Assembly: GCA_000940995.1 (NCBI GenBank)
Contig: CP005973.1
Span: 1,736,001 to 1,800,000, forward strand
From: Photobacterium gaetbulicola Gung47
Lineage (GTDB): Bacteria; Pseudomonadota; Gammaproteobacteria; Enterobacterales; Vibrionaceae
Direction of reading: 5' to 3'
DNA length: 64,000 bases
Shown here: piece by piece, positions 17,726 to 25,519 of the stretch
How positions within the stretch are numbered: the stretch's first letter is position 1
Layout of the letters: each line of letters opens with the position of its first letter
Made by a program: the position numbers and the translations under genes
Notes under the pieces: generated by a model
Seen by the model: only the letters and a program-made list of their open reading frames with translations
What the model was told of the DNA's origin: nothing
The model's database searches: none

Positions 17726-18976
17726 TTAGGGGCACTCCTTGGAAAAAATTAAGCAACAATTTTCCCCACCAAACCCAAAGGAGTTGCTGAGAACGTGGTC
17801 GATGGCCTGAGAAGCACCCCACTTGACAATATTAAGCCGTGGCTCATCCGGCTTTGGCTCAATGAAATTAAGTGTTGGTAATACCTGTTGCTTTTCAATG
17901 GACATTACCGACAGCACCGCCTCAATCGCTCCACTGGCGGCCAACGAATGCCCTAACGCAGATTTTGTCGACGTTACTGACGTCGTCTTAGAAAACAAAC
18001 TAGCTATCGCCCGAGACTCGGCTTGGTCATTACTCACTGTTGATGTTCCGTGTGCATTTATATGGCTGATGGCATCAGGTGATAACCGTGCATCTTGCAG
18101 CGCCTTTTCAATGCATTCACGATATAAGCTGCCATCCGGGTTGGTTGCCGTTAGTTTGTAGGACTCAATTTGCCTCGAAGCGCCACTAATATAAGCCAAC
18201 ACTTTTTTCCCTCGGCGTTTGGCAAATTCTGCATTTTCCAGTATCAAAAATGCAGCCGCATCAGCTAATACGCACCCCGCGCGATCCTTATCAAATGGTC
18301 GCGATGTTTGCGCAGGAGTAGTAAATGTTTGACTGCAAGTCGCACCCAGCTTAGTAAATAGCAATTGCATAATCGGTTGTGTACCAAATTCAGAAGCACC
18401 ACAAATAGCAACGTCTAATTGTCCTTGTTGAATACGGCGGAAACCTGACATGATTGCGGCTGCGCCAGCTGCACAAGCATCGCCGAAGACTAAACTTGGA
18501 CCTCTTATAGACAAACGAGATGCGATATAGTCTGATACTAAGTCTGGCTTTAAATATTTTAGTCGCTGCAATACCTTTGATTTATCATCATCTGCTATAT
18601 TACCCCCTCTGTAGTAATCCCATAGAACATTCAAATCTTTATTATTTGGGAATATTTTATTTATGCCTAAAAAAAGGCCTGCATTATTTAGCATTTCTTT
18701 TCTTAGCCCAGCAAAATGAACAGCCTGTACGACCGCATCAAAAGCCACATAGGTTCCTTCATAGTTATTATCATCACACTTTATATGTTTATCTCTTAGT
18801 TTAGAAATAACTGATGAAGAAATAGGTGAACTCACGATATTATCAATACCTAAATCAAGGAGTCTTGCATCCTTTTTTATGGTCGACTCCCCATTGAAAA
18901 GTGCGGAGAATTGATCTTCAGCACTAAGGTGTTCACCCGTTACAAGCCCTATCCCTGTTACAGCAACAGTTTCCAT
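17726..18976 (-). CDS. Beta-ketoacyl-ACP synthase, second complete copy in operon
   Basis: The 416-residue synthase has Cys168 in FGDACAAGAAAI, His309 in INAHGTSTVSND, Lys338 and His343 in STKSALGHSLAASG, and ends with SNSFGFGGENCCL. It differs considerably from the other complete copy, so the two probably have different chain-length or priming roles. It lies 19 bp after the ACP gene. The first third of the gene is noticeably more AT-rich than the rest. Expected location is the cytoplasm, acting on the operon's own carrier protein. Confidence 0.9.
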   Translation of the reverse strand: METVAVTGIGLVTGEHLSAEDQFSALFNGESTIKKDARLLDLGIDNIVSSPISSSVISKLRDKHIKCDDNNYEGTYVAFDAVVQAVHFAGLRKEMLNNAGLFLGINKIFPNNKDLNVLWDYYRGGNIADDDKSKVLQRLKYLKPDLVSDYIASRLSIRGPSLVFGDACAAGAAAIMSGFRRIQQGQLDVAICGASEFGTQPIMQLLFTKLGATCSQTFTTPAQTSRPFDKDRAGCVLADAAAFLILENAEFAKRRGKKVLAYISGASRQIESYKLTATNPDGSLYRECIEKALQDARLSPDAISHINAHGTSTVSNDQAESRAIASLFSKTTSVTSTKSALGHSLAASGAIEAVLSVMSIEKQQVLPTLNFIEPKPDEPRLNIVKWGASQAIDHVLSNSFGFGGENCCLIFSKECP

Positions 18977-18995
18977 GACACCCCATCAGACCTAA

Positions 18996-19454
18996 TTAGG
19001 CAACAGCTTTCAATTGTTCACAAAAAGTCGATACATAGTGATGGATAACATCTTCACCAGGTAAGCCACTTTCTTTAATAGCAAAACAGACATTTGCCCA
19101 GTTAGAGACTGATGTTGAAAGATAGACTTCTGTCAGGCTTACTCCTTCTGTTACGTTTTCAGCAGAATATTTAAAAGGGCTCAGTTGCAACAATTCTGCG
19201 CCTTTTGCTGTCAAGCGTTCATTTACGACAAAAACACTGTCTTCATCCGCAACTTCCAATGCATGAGCTATAACGCTTTTCTGTGGCATTTGAATCTTGA
19301 AAGTTTTCCCTAAGGAAAAAGAAAGATCAACGATATCTAGGGAATCGGCACCTAAATCATCCACAAGCGCATCATCCAAACCAACTTCATCATTCTCTAA
19401 CTCTAATACTTCAGCAATAATTTCAATAACTTTATCTTTAAAAACGCTATCCAT
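18996..19454 (-). CDS. Acyl carrier protein with about 75-residue C-terminal extension
   Basis: Residues 1 to about 75 are a standard ACP four-helix domain with phosphopantetheine site Ser38 in LGADSLDIVDL. Ordinary ACPs end there (70-80 residues); this one continues to 152 residues with a segment I cannot assign to a family. It is the first gene of the operon, with AAGGGG six bases before the ATG. No phosphopantetheinyl transferase is encoded nearby, so a housekeeping enzyme must activate it. The extension may dock one of the unusual ketosynthases or the release enzyme, which is speculation. Confidence 0.9.
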   Translation of the reverse strand: MDSVFKDKVIEIIAEVLELENDEVGLDDALVDDLGADSLDIVDLSFSLGKTFKIQMPQKSVIAHALEVADEDSVFVVNERLTAKGAELLQLSPFKYSAENVTEGVSLTEVYLSTSVSNWANVCFAIKESGLPGEDVIHHYVSTFCEQLKAVA

Positions 19455-19483
19455 TTCAATCCCCTTTTTAAATATGAGTTACT

Positions 19484-19502
19484 TTTTGACCAAGCGTCAA
19501 AA
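19484..19502. promoter_or_regulatory. Perfect palindrome, candidate TetR operator of the ketosynthase operon
   Basis: TTTTGAC-CAAGC-GTCAAAA is a perfect inverted repeat with 7-bp arms, ending 30 bp upstream of the ACP start codon. The operon carries its own TetR-type gene, whose usual operators are short palindromes near the promoter. No clear -35/-10 pair could be fixed. Confidence 0.55.
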
Positions 19503-19570
19503 CGATTGAGAAATTACAGCAACAGATAATTAAAAACAATCAAAACAATAGTCAGAAAATATCATTTATT

Positions 19571-19654
19571 TGTTTTCTCCGGCGCTATTACCATAAAATA
19601 CTAACTTACAATCATCTCAAATACTTTATTGTGTGACATGTGCTGGAGAAAACA
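19571..19654. repeat. Near-perfect 13-bp inverted repeat upstream of ketosynthase operon
   Basis: TGTTTTCTCCGGC at 19571-19583 is repeated in inverse orientation as GCTGGAGAAAACA at 19642-19654, with one mismatch. The copies enclose 58 bp of AT-rich DNA. They could be two sites for an activator or repressor of the operon, or chance. Confidence 0.45.
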
Positions 19655-19663
19655 GATATTTAT

Positions 19664-19699
19664 AAAAAAAGTCTCGCTATTTTCATAGCGAGACTTTTT
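19664..19699. terminator. Rho-independent terminator
   Basis: AAAAAGTCTCGCTA, a 6-base loop, and TAGCGAGACTTTTT form a strong stem flanked by A and T runs. It ends transcription of the minus-strand periplasmic protein gene that stops at 19738 and insulates the ketosynthase operon from read-through. Confidence 0.88.
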
Positions 19700-19737
19700 A
19701 TTTATAACTTAGCTATAAAGGAATAATAAAATAAAAA

Positions 19738-20322
19738 CTATTCTATTTGCTCATAGGTACTTTGCATTTCCTCTGGCGCGATGCCGTAGCCACCGTCGGT
19801 TAAATAACCATCCCTATACACTTTCATGCCAGCATCGTTCCAATCGACAGCGATAACCGCTGTTTCACCATCAAGACTACCCAACAGGCTCAAAACCTCT
19901 TCCGTGATGGGGATGGCCTTAATACTCTTTGCACGTTTAAACGGCATGAAAGTATCGAACAGGGGTAATTCGCCATAGGTGTCCAACCATGTTGCTTTTG
20001 GTACTAACCACTCGTTGTAAACGGCACCAACCACAGGGGAAGGGTTACGGGCAATAACCACCTCTTGCGTTACCGTGTTTTCAGTCTCGAGAACAGGCTT
20101 GCCATCAACAGCCACATAGGTAGGAAATGCCTTACCCAACTCCAGCTTGTGAGGAAGTCGCCCCAAGGTAACCGCTTTCTTGCGATACTCCGTCGCCTCT
20201 TCGAACTTCACCATAATTTCTGGTACCGCCTGGAAAGAAACAGGCATAGGTGGCGTCGACGAAAAAGCAGGCCAGGAGGACAATAATGCAAACGCGCAGG
20301 CAACAAGAGAAAGCTTTCTCAT
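19738..20322 (-). CDS. Secreted periplasmic protein of unknown function
   Basis: The protein of 194 residues starts MRKLSLVACAFALLSSWPAFSS, a clear signal peptide, and then has a soluble domain with no cysteine or membrane helix. I do not recognise the family. Start ATG at 20322 is preferred to an in-frame TTG at 20337. It is monocistronic, bounded by a strong terminator downstream. Confidence 0.75.
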   Translation of the reverse strand: MRKLSLVACAFALLSSWPAFSSTPPMPVSFQAVPEIMVKFEEATEYRKKAVTLGRLPHKLELGKAFPTYVAVDGKPVLETENTVTQEVVIARNPSPVVGAVYNEWLVPKATWLDTYGELPLFDTFMPFKRAKSIKAIPITEEVLSLLGSLDGETAVIAVDWNDAGMKVYRDGYLTDGGYGIAPEEMQSTYEQIE

Positions 20323-20522
20323 TTTTAATCTCAACAATAATCTGAACAGGGCTATATTAATGCTTCAATGGCCTTATTGTCATGCCTTAACAACATAATC
20401 TTCACAACCGCCCTTAAACCATGACTTCCATCAAACAAGAATATACACACCATTGCATTGGTCACCCATTCATTAGATGATAAGCAAACCTACCCATATC
20501 CTTAAGGAATACGGAGGTAGCT

Positions 20523-21080
20523 ATGGACAATCATGCCTCTTGGCTTAAGTGGCTCATGCATACCATGACACTGGCACCTCTGGCCCATCTCGCCATCGGC
20601 TTGCCAGTCTACTTTATCTTGTTCTCCGGTTCGGTGGTGTACACCGTCGGCCTGTGCTTATTCACTGCGGCCAGCATTCTGCCGTTTGATTTCATCCACT
20701 CGCTTGCCCTGACTTACGCCGTATCAGGCAAATTACTGGTTGGTTTTACCCTCTACCATGGCTGGCCGGTGCCGCTGGTCAGCTTGATCCCAGCCTTATA
20801 CCTAATTGCATTGCTCATTTTGCGCTATAAACTCAGGGACACCAATTTCAGGCAATGGGCAGCCTACCTGCTAGAAAACGTCTGGCGTTCCATTCTGCTT
20901 TCGTTACTCATGATGCTTATTGGTATTGCCGTCGGACTCAGCATCCATCTTTGCGCATCCTTATCCGGGCTTTTGGCAGCCGCGTATCTGTTTTACCGAG
21001 TTTGCCATTTTTATGTCCCGCTTTGGAGCAAGCTGTTAAGAAGCCGCCTAAATCAAGCCCCCCACCATCATGACTCATAG
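20523..21080 (+). CDS. Integral membrane protein of unknown function
   Basis: The 185-residue protein has about five hydrophobic segments (for example LAIGLPVYFILFSGSVVYTVGLCL and ILLSLLMMLIGIAVGL) and a His-rich C-terminus. GGAGG lies six bases before the ATG. I recognise no conserved functional motif. It may share a transcript with the DUF3429 gene 99 bp downstream. Confidence 0.7.
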   Translation: MDNHASWLKWLMHTMTLAPLAHLAIGLPVYFILFSGSVVYTVGLCLFTAASILPFDFIHSLALTYAVSGKLLVGFTLYHGWPVPLVSLIPALYLIALLILRYKLRDTNFRQWAAYLLENVWRSILLSLLMMLIGIAVGLSIHLCASLSGLLAAAYLFYRVCHFYVPLWSKLLRSRLNQAPHHHDS

Positions 21081-21179
21081 GGCACCTAAACCAGAGCAAT
21101 CAGGATAAGCAAACCAATCAGACTTAGCCGCGCTTTCTTAAGCTATGCTTTTTAAAAGCAAATAATTAGGGAGCGCGCA

Positions 21180-21629
21180 ATGACTTCAACCCCCAATCAA
21201 ATAATGACCCGCCTTGCCTATCTGGGGTTAGTCCCATTTGCACTTAGCCTAATCTGTATCTGGGCGGACAAGACCCTATTCGGACTCAGTGCTCATAAAG
21301 TATTTATCGCCTACAGCGCAATTATCCTCAGCTTTCTGTCAGGTATTCTGTGGGGAAATGCAATCGACCACATGAAAACCAGCCTCAGCCGCAACGCCCT
21401 GCTGCTCAGTAACCTCTTCGCCCTGATTGCCTGGGGGGTGTTGCTGCATTCACCGGACAGTTATACCTGGTCGGTACTGGTGCTGCAATTTGGCTTCGTT
21501 GCCATCTGGTTTGCCGAGAAAAAAATCCGCGAAGTCGAAAAAGAAAACAGCCCTGCCGATTACCAGCCCATGCGCAACAAACTCACCGGCATTGTCGCCT
21601 TCTTTCATCTTGTCGCTTTGGCAAGCTAA
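21180..21629 (+). CDS. DUF3429-family inner-membrane protein
   Basis: The 149-residue protein has four membrane helices and the family blocks LAYLGLVPFALSL near the start, SAIILSFLSGILWG in the middle and a C-terminal YQPMRNKLT-helix. DUF3429 proteins are small membrane proteins of unknown role, widespread in marine proteobacteria. AGGGAG lies eight bases before the ATG. Confidence 0.82.
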   Translation: MTSTPNQIMTRLAYLGLVPFALSLICIWADKTLFGLSAHKVFIAYSAIILSFLSGILWGNAIDHMKTSLSRNALLLSNLFALIAWGVLLHSPDSYTWSVLVLQFGFVAIWFAEKKIREVEKENSPADYQPMRNKLTGIVAFFHLVALAS

Positions 21630-21641
21630 GCCGTTCAGTCG

Positions 21642-21672
21642 AAAAAAAAAGAGGAAGCCAAGGCTTCCTCTT
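21642..21672 (-). terminator. Rho-independent terminator of the RstBA-like operon
   Basis: AAGAGGAAGCC-TT-GGCTTCCTCTT followed by a run of T on the minus strand. It lies 8 bp past the kinase stop and abuts the DUF3429 gene end from the other side. Confidence 0.88.
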
Positions 21673-21679
21673 ACACAAG

Positions 21680-22975
21680 TCAATCGATCTGGCACCGTGC
21701 CTCGGGCAAATAAATAGTAAACCTTGCCCCGCCGCTATCACTTTCGCCAATCAGCAATTCCCCTTTATGCAAAGATACAACCTGAGCAACAATCGCCAGC
21801 CCCAAGCCATGACCGCCGGACTGCCGGTCTCGGGAAGTACCAACCCGGTAAAAGGGCTTGAGCACATTTTCTCTCTCTTTGGGCGGAATACCGCAGCCGT
21901 CGTCGTCGACCTGAATCGTCAAAGCTCCCTGCTGGCAAAACGCTCTAACAACAATGCATTGCTCGGCATAACGAAAAGCATTACGGATAATGTTAGAGAC
22001 TGCCCGCTCTAAATGATGCGCATCAACATCAAAGTCACAGTGCTCCGGGCAGTCCAAAACCAGTTGCTTCGAGGTGTCCTTCTGGCAATGAACGATGGTG
22101 CGCTGCAATACTTCAGCGACATCCTGCTGTTGCAACTGCAATGTGACGCCAGAGCGCTCCATTTTGGCAAAGTACAACAACTCTTCGATTAACGCTTCCA
22201 ACTCATCGACATCCTCATAAATACCGCCTAGGTGCTTTTTCTGATCGGCGTCTAGCGCCGACTCTTCGAGCAAGTCGAGTTGGCACTGCATTCGGAAAAG
22301 CGGCGTCCTGAGTTCATGGGCAATGGCGTTGGTCAGGTGTTTGTGGCTCTGGATCAGATCAGAGATCTTGTCTGCCATCTGGTTAAAACGGGCATTGAGC
22401 CGGCCAACCCGATCGCCGGCTTTTTCCGACGCTCGCACCGTAAACTCACCATTGGAAAAGGCCGTTGTGGCATTTTCCAGCTTACGGAACCGGTTAGATA
22501 ACAACTTCAGCATTATTGCGCTGTAGAGGGCGAACGTGACGAAAAAAGAGACCCAAAGTAATTTGAACTCCAAATCAAGCATCAGCCAAAGATCTTGCTC
22601 AGCATCTGGCTGGAGGAAATAGACCCACTTCTGGTCACCATACACCACCCAGTATTGGTTTTCGCCCTCGAACAAGGCACCGCGACGACTCAGTTTCTCG
22701 TGCTGGGCTGGGCTCAGCCCAATTTCATCCCAGCTAAACCGCTGATAGGTCAAATGGCTGCGCTCGGCATAGCCTGCCAGCAGCGTATCTGCTTTCTCTT
22801 GGCCCCGCTGCGCGGCCACATCATCCAATATCTGCATCACGCTGGAAACGTAGCTGATCTCCAGCTCTGCCTCGTAATCAGTTGTCAGCTCCTGGGTCAC
22901 AAAGGAGAAAGCCAATATGCATAAGAAGAAGAGCCCGGACAAACCAACAAAAAACTCTAAGTAGAGACGCTTCAT
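21680..22975 (-). CDS. rstB: RstB-like sensor histidine kinase
   Basis: The 431-residue protein has an N-terminal membrane helix (residues 8-28), a periplasmic domain of about 105 residues, a second helix (about 135-160), a HAMP domain, a dimerisation domain with phospho-acceptor His220 in AIAHELRTPLFRMQ, and an ATPase domain with NIIRNAFRY, DDDGCGIP and GGHGLGLAIV. The layout and the small sensor domain match RstB, which in enteric bacteria responds with PhoP-regulated signals. It follows the response regulator gene by 9 bp. The signal in this organism is unknown. Confidence 0.85.
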   Translation of the reverse strand: MKRLYLEFFVGLSGLFFLCILAFSFVTQELTTDYEAELEISYVSSVMQILDDVAAQRGQEKADTLLAGYAERSHLTYQRFSWDEIGLSPAQHEKLSRRGALFEGENQYWVVYGDQKWVYFLQPDAEQDLWLMLDLEFKLLWVSFFVTFALYSAIMLKLLSNRFRKLENATTAFSNGEFTVRASEKAGDRVGRLNARFNQMADKISDLIQSHKHLTNAIAHELRTPLFRMQCQLDLLEESALDADQKKHLGGIYEDVDELEALIEELLYFAKMERSGVTLQLQQQDVAEVLQRTIVHCQKDTSKQLVLDCPEHCDFDVDAHHLERAVSNIIRNAFRYAEQCIVVRAFCQQGALTIQVDDDGCGIPPKERENVLKPFYRVGTSRDRQSGGHGLGLAIVAQVVSLHKGELLIGESDSGGARFTIYLPEARCQID

Positions 22976-22984
22976 CGCAACGCC

Positions 22985-23707
22985 TTACCAGCGGTCTGGT
23001 ACAAACAAATAGCCTTTTCCGCGCACTGTAATAATCTTCCTTGGCAAAGAAGGGTTGTCCCCCAACTTCTTGCGCAGGGTAACAATCTTGTTGTCGATGG
23101 TACGATCCAATCCATCATATTTGATGCCACGAGTCTCCATCACCAAGAATTCCCGCGTGAGTACCTCGTCCGGATGACAAGCCAGCAACCACAATAAATT
23201 GAACTCACTGTCCGTCAGGCTTACGGCCTCGCCGTCCATTTCACAGCTGCGGCTGCGGTGGTTGATATTCAATGTACCGTATCGGTACTCCAGCCCATCA
23301 GACGGCGCAGCGGCACTTTCATCCTCACTCTCCGGATTGGCGCTATTAAGCTCACGGCGAAGCAGCATTCTGATCCTTGCCAGCAAAACGCGGGGCTTGA
23401 TCGGTTTATTGACGAAATCATCACCACCCACTTCCAAACCAGCCACATGATCAATGTCATCGTCGCTGGCGGTCAGGATCATGATCTTACTCTTAACTTT
23501 GCCACGGATCTTGCGGCAAATACTCAGCCCATCCATGCCCGGCAGCATCAAGTCCAGTACTACTAAATCTGGTTGATGACTAATGATCACGTCTGGTGCT
23601 TCTAGCCCATCATGTACGGTGATCACTTCAAACTGCTGTTGCCGAAGGTAATTTGCCAATAGCTCACACAGCTTCTCATCATCTTCGACTAACACAATCT
23701 TTAACAT
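22985..23707 (-). CDS. rstA: RstA-like OmpR-family response regulator
   Basis: The 240-residue protein has a receiver domain with acidic pocket EDD (8-10), phospho-acceptor Asp52 in VVLDLMLPGMDG and Lys in NKPIKP, then a winged-helix DNA-binding domain ending in KIITVRGKGYLFV. It is first in a two-gene operon with the kinase. A linker of about 25 residues rich in Ser, Glu and Ala separates the domains. The name follows overall similarity to RstA; other OmpR-type regulators remain possible. Confidence 0.87.
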   Translation of the reverse strand: MLKIVLVEDDEKLCELLANYLRQQQFEVITVHDGLEAPDVIISHQPDLVVLDLMLPGMDGLSICRKIRGKVKSKIMILTASDDDIDHVAGLEVGGDDFVNKPIKPRVLLARIRMLLRRELNSANPESEDESAAAPSDGLEYRYGTLNINHRSRSCEMDGEAVSLTDSEFNLLWLLACHPDEVLTREFLVMETRGIKYDGLDRTIDNKIVTLRKKLGDNPSLPRKIITVRGKGYLFVPDRW

Positions 23708-23904
23708 GTAACCAACCTACACCAAATAAAACAACGTTCAAAAACGGAGGATACACAATTTTCAAACCTATTTCGATAGGAGATAGGATCAAAAGCTAAC
23801 ATGCATGTAAGCTAAGATTGCCATCGTACAAATACAGAAAAGCCAACTGTCAGATAAGACTTATATCATTGGATGATGTGCGGTAATTTCGTGAGCGTTA
23901 GATA

Positions 23905-23938
23905 CAAAAAAGCCCTTGTCTTTCGACAAGAGCTTCAG
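23905..23938 (-). terminator. Terminator of tRNA-Ser/tRNA-Asp operon, copy 1
   Basis: The minus strand reads AAGCTCTTGTC-GAAA-GACAAGGGCTTTTTTG five bases after the encoded CCA of tRNA-Asp. The same hairpin recurs with variation near 28.7-28.97 kb. Confidence 0.85.
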
Positions 23939-23943
23939 TGTAG

Positions 23944-24020
23944 TGGCGGAGCGGACGGGACTCGAACCCGCGACCCCCGGCGTGACAGGCCGGTATTCTA
24001 ACCAACTGAACTACCGCTCC
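23944..24020 (-). tRNA. tRNA-Asp (anticodon GTC), copy 1
   Basis: The 77-nt gene reads GGAGCGGTAGTTCAG at its 5' end, has anticodon stem-loop CCGGCCTGTCACGCCGG (GTC), T-arm GGGTTCGAGTCCC, matching acceptor CCGCTCC and an encoded CCA. It is the distal gene of a minus-strand operon with tRNA-Ser. Confidence 0.97.
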
Positions 24021-24062
24021 AATTCTGTGTGAAACTCGACTTAAAACCTAGTTTCTAGAATA

Positions 24063-24146
24063 TGGTGGAGACGTTCTGGGTATGGAGAATTTGAACCCTG
24101 TTTACCCAGAAGGTCAAATAACCAGTATTGCTACTGACTATTAGAA
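24063..24146 (-). pseudogene. Possible decayed tRNA between tRNA-Ser and tRNA-Asp
   Basis: The minus strand holds a GGGTTCAAATTC T-arm-like segment and ends CGTCTCCACCA, as an acceptor arm with CCA would, but no complementary 5' acceptor strand and no good T stem are present. The second operon copy lacks this 86-bp stretch. It is probably a tRNA remnant; chance similarity is possible. Confidence 0.35.
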
Positions 24147-24148
24147 TG

Positions 24149-24239
24149 TGGCGGAGAGATAGGGATTTGAACCCTAGATACGCTATTAACGTATGCCGGT
24201 TTTCAAGACCGGTGCTTTCAACCACTCAGCCATCTCTCC
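24149..24239 (-). tRNA. tRNA-Ser (anticodon TGA), copy 1
   Basis: The 91-nt gene starts GGAGAGATGGCTGAG, has anticodon loop CTTGAAA (TGA), a long variable arm (CATACGTTAATAGCGTATC), T-arm GGGTTCAAATCCC and encoded CCA. The long variable arm is typical of serine tRNAs. Confidence 0.97.
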
Positions 24240-24339
24240 GTAAGTGCGGCGTATATTATAAAGCTTTGAGGATAAAGTAAATACCCCAACAGCCCAACCG
24301 CTTTAAATTACACCAATATCCGTGTATTTTTGGGGAATT

Positions 24340-24915
24340 TTAAGCGGTCAAGACAAAATCAAACTCACCGATTTGAACATCTCGCTGCTTTACCACCTTA
24401 AACTGCAGATGTTGCCGCTCCCGGCCCCCCCACCACTCATTACCGGTTTGCCCCTCAAGGTAAAGCTGAGTGGTAAGCAATTCATCAACCCCACGCCATA
24501 ATTTGACATGAATGTGTGGTGGACGGCGATTATAAGGTACGGGACGGATCGTTCGAAAACGATACTCGCCATTGTTTTTGGTCACGGCAGCACCGCAGCC
24601 CGCAAAATGACGATCAAAGGCTTGGTGATTAGGCTGTTGCGGATGATCATAGATACCTTCGCCATCACACTGCCAAATCTCGACCCTGATACCAGGCAGT
24701 GGGTGCCCTCGCTCATCCACCACCCGCCCTGATAACTCAATGGGCTCACCAGCGAGGCCTTGCTCGTGCAAAATCAAATTCGCTCTCAGTGGGATCGGCT
24801 TTACTGGATAAAACGGCCCTTCTGCCTGCGACGGGGTCACATGAAAAGGCTTCTTTGCCCAACTTGGTGCTACAAGCAGCATCGACCACAATGCCAAAAA
24901 GTGCCTTCTCTTCAT
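24340..24915 (-). CDS. Exported intradiol-type dioxygenase
   Basis: The 191-residue protein has an N-terminal signal sequence (MKRRHFLALWSMLLVAPSWA) and a catechol/protocatechuate dioxygenase-like beta-sandwich. Candidate ferric ligands are Tyr in GEGIYDHP and Tyr, His, His in PVPYNRRPPHIHVKLW, the standard 2-Tyr/2-His set. LSGRVVDERGHPLPGIRVEIWQ is the family's core strand block. Intradiol enzymes open catechol rings between the hydroxyls; an exported form would act on extracellular or periplasmic phenolics. No aromatic-pathway genes are near, so its substrate is unknown. Confidence 0.83.
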   Translation of the reverse strand: MKRRHFLALWSMLLVAPSWAKKPFHVTPSQAEGPFYPVKPIPLRANLILHEQGLAGEPIELSGRVVDERGHPLPGIRVEIWQCDGEGIYDHPQQPNHQAFDRHFAGCGAAVTKNNGEYRFRTIRPVPYNRRPPHIHVKLWRGVDELLTTQLYLEGQTGNEWWGGRERQHLQFKVVKQRDVQIGEFDFVLTA

Positions 24916-25035
24916 TACTTATCTCCTCTCCCTAATTAACTTACAGTGTGGCAGCCAATCAGGAATTTGCGCGCACCGACCCTGTCTATTCTGGTCGTGA
25001 TGTGCCAAGATCATAAAAAACAATTAGGAGATAAA

Positions 25036-25398
25036 ATGCGCCTTTGCGAAGCAAAAATTGTCATTCCGGCCCATATGCTACCCGGGGGCGTTGCCCCTGT
25101 AGCCCGTGAATTTGGTTTTGAACATGTTGAAAAACAGCGTATCGAAAGTAACAACACCATTGCCTTGACCCAATTTGGCTTTCACACCCCCTCAGCCCTA
25201 GCCAATGAGCCAAATACAGATAAAATTTTCGATAAAGCAACAGAGCACTTTCTTTGGTATCTAGCCAAAGGGACCCCCTACCAAATTACCATGCGATTTA
25301 CCAACGGTAGCGAAAGAACAACAAGTTACGTATACCAAGACAACAAACTCACAGCACAGGCCTCCTCTCTGGCGGTGTTATTAGCCAATAGCCAATAG
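25036..25398 (+). CDS. Hypothetical protein ending in a 7-bp tandem repeat
   Basis: The protein of 120 residues starts at ATG 25036 behind an AGGAG site and has no signal peptide or membrane segment. I do not recognise a family. Its last codons (LANSQ, stop TAG) lie inside an AGCCAAT heptamer repeat, so changes in repeat number would alter only the final residues because every frame of this repeat meets TAG. Confidence 0.65.
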   Translation: MRLCEAKIVIPAHMLPGGVAPVAREFGFEHVEKQRIESNNTIALTQFGFHTPSALANEPNTDKIFDKATEHFLWYLAKGTPYQITMRFTNGSERTTSYVYQDNKLTAQASSLAVLLANSQ

Positions 25399-25417
25399 CC
25401 AATAGCCAATAGCCAAT
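25383..25417. repeat. Five tandem AGCCAAT heptamers across a stop codon
   Basis: AGCCAAT is repeated five times without interruption, covering the stop codon of the upstream gene. Such repeats vary in copy number by replication slippage. The unit length of 7 is not a multiple of three. Confidence 0.95.
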
Positions 25418-25519
25418 AAGCATACAGCATCATATTTTCGCTTAATTATGAAGCACATCCCATACACGCATAATCGACTCTGGTTATAATTCAAACACGT
25501 GTTTAAAAGGATGTTTACT

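Noticed and set aside
4565..19454. Calling the ketosynthase operon an aryl-polyene cluster
   Set aside because: It shares MMPL, LolA-like and ketosynthase genes, but no ammonia-lyase, dehydratase, AMP ligase, glycosyl- or acyltransferase is present and the aminotransferase-reductase is not an aryl-polyene component.
25383..25417. CRISPR-like repeat
   Set aside because: The unit is 7 bp with no spacers; it is a simple tandem repeat. No cas gene is in the window.
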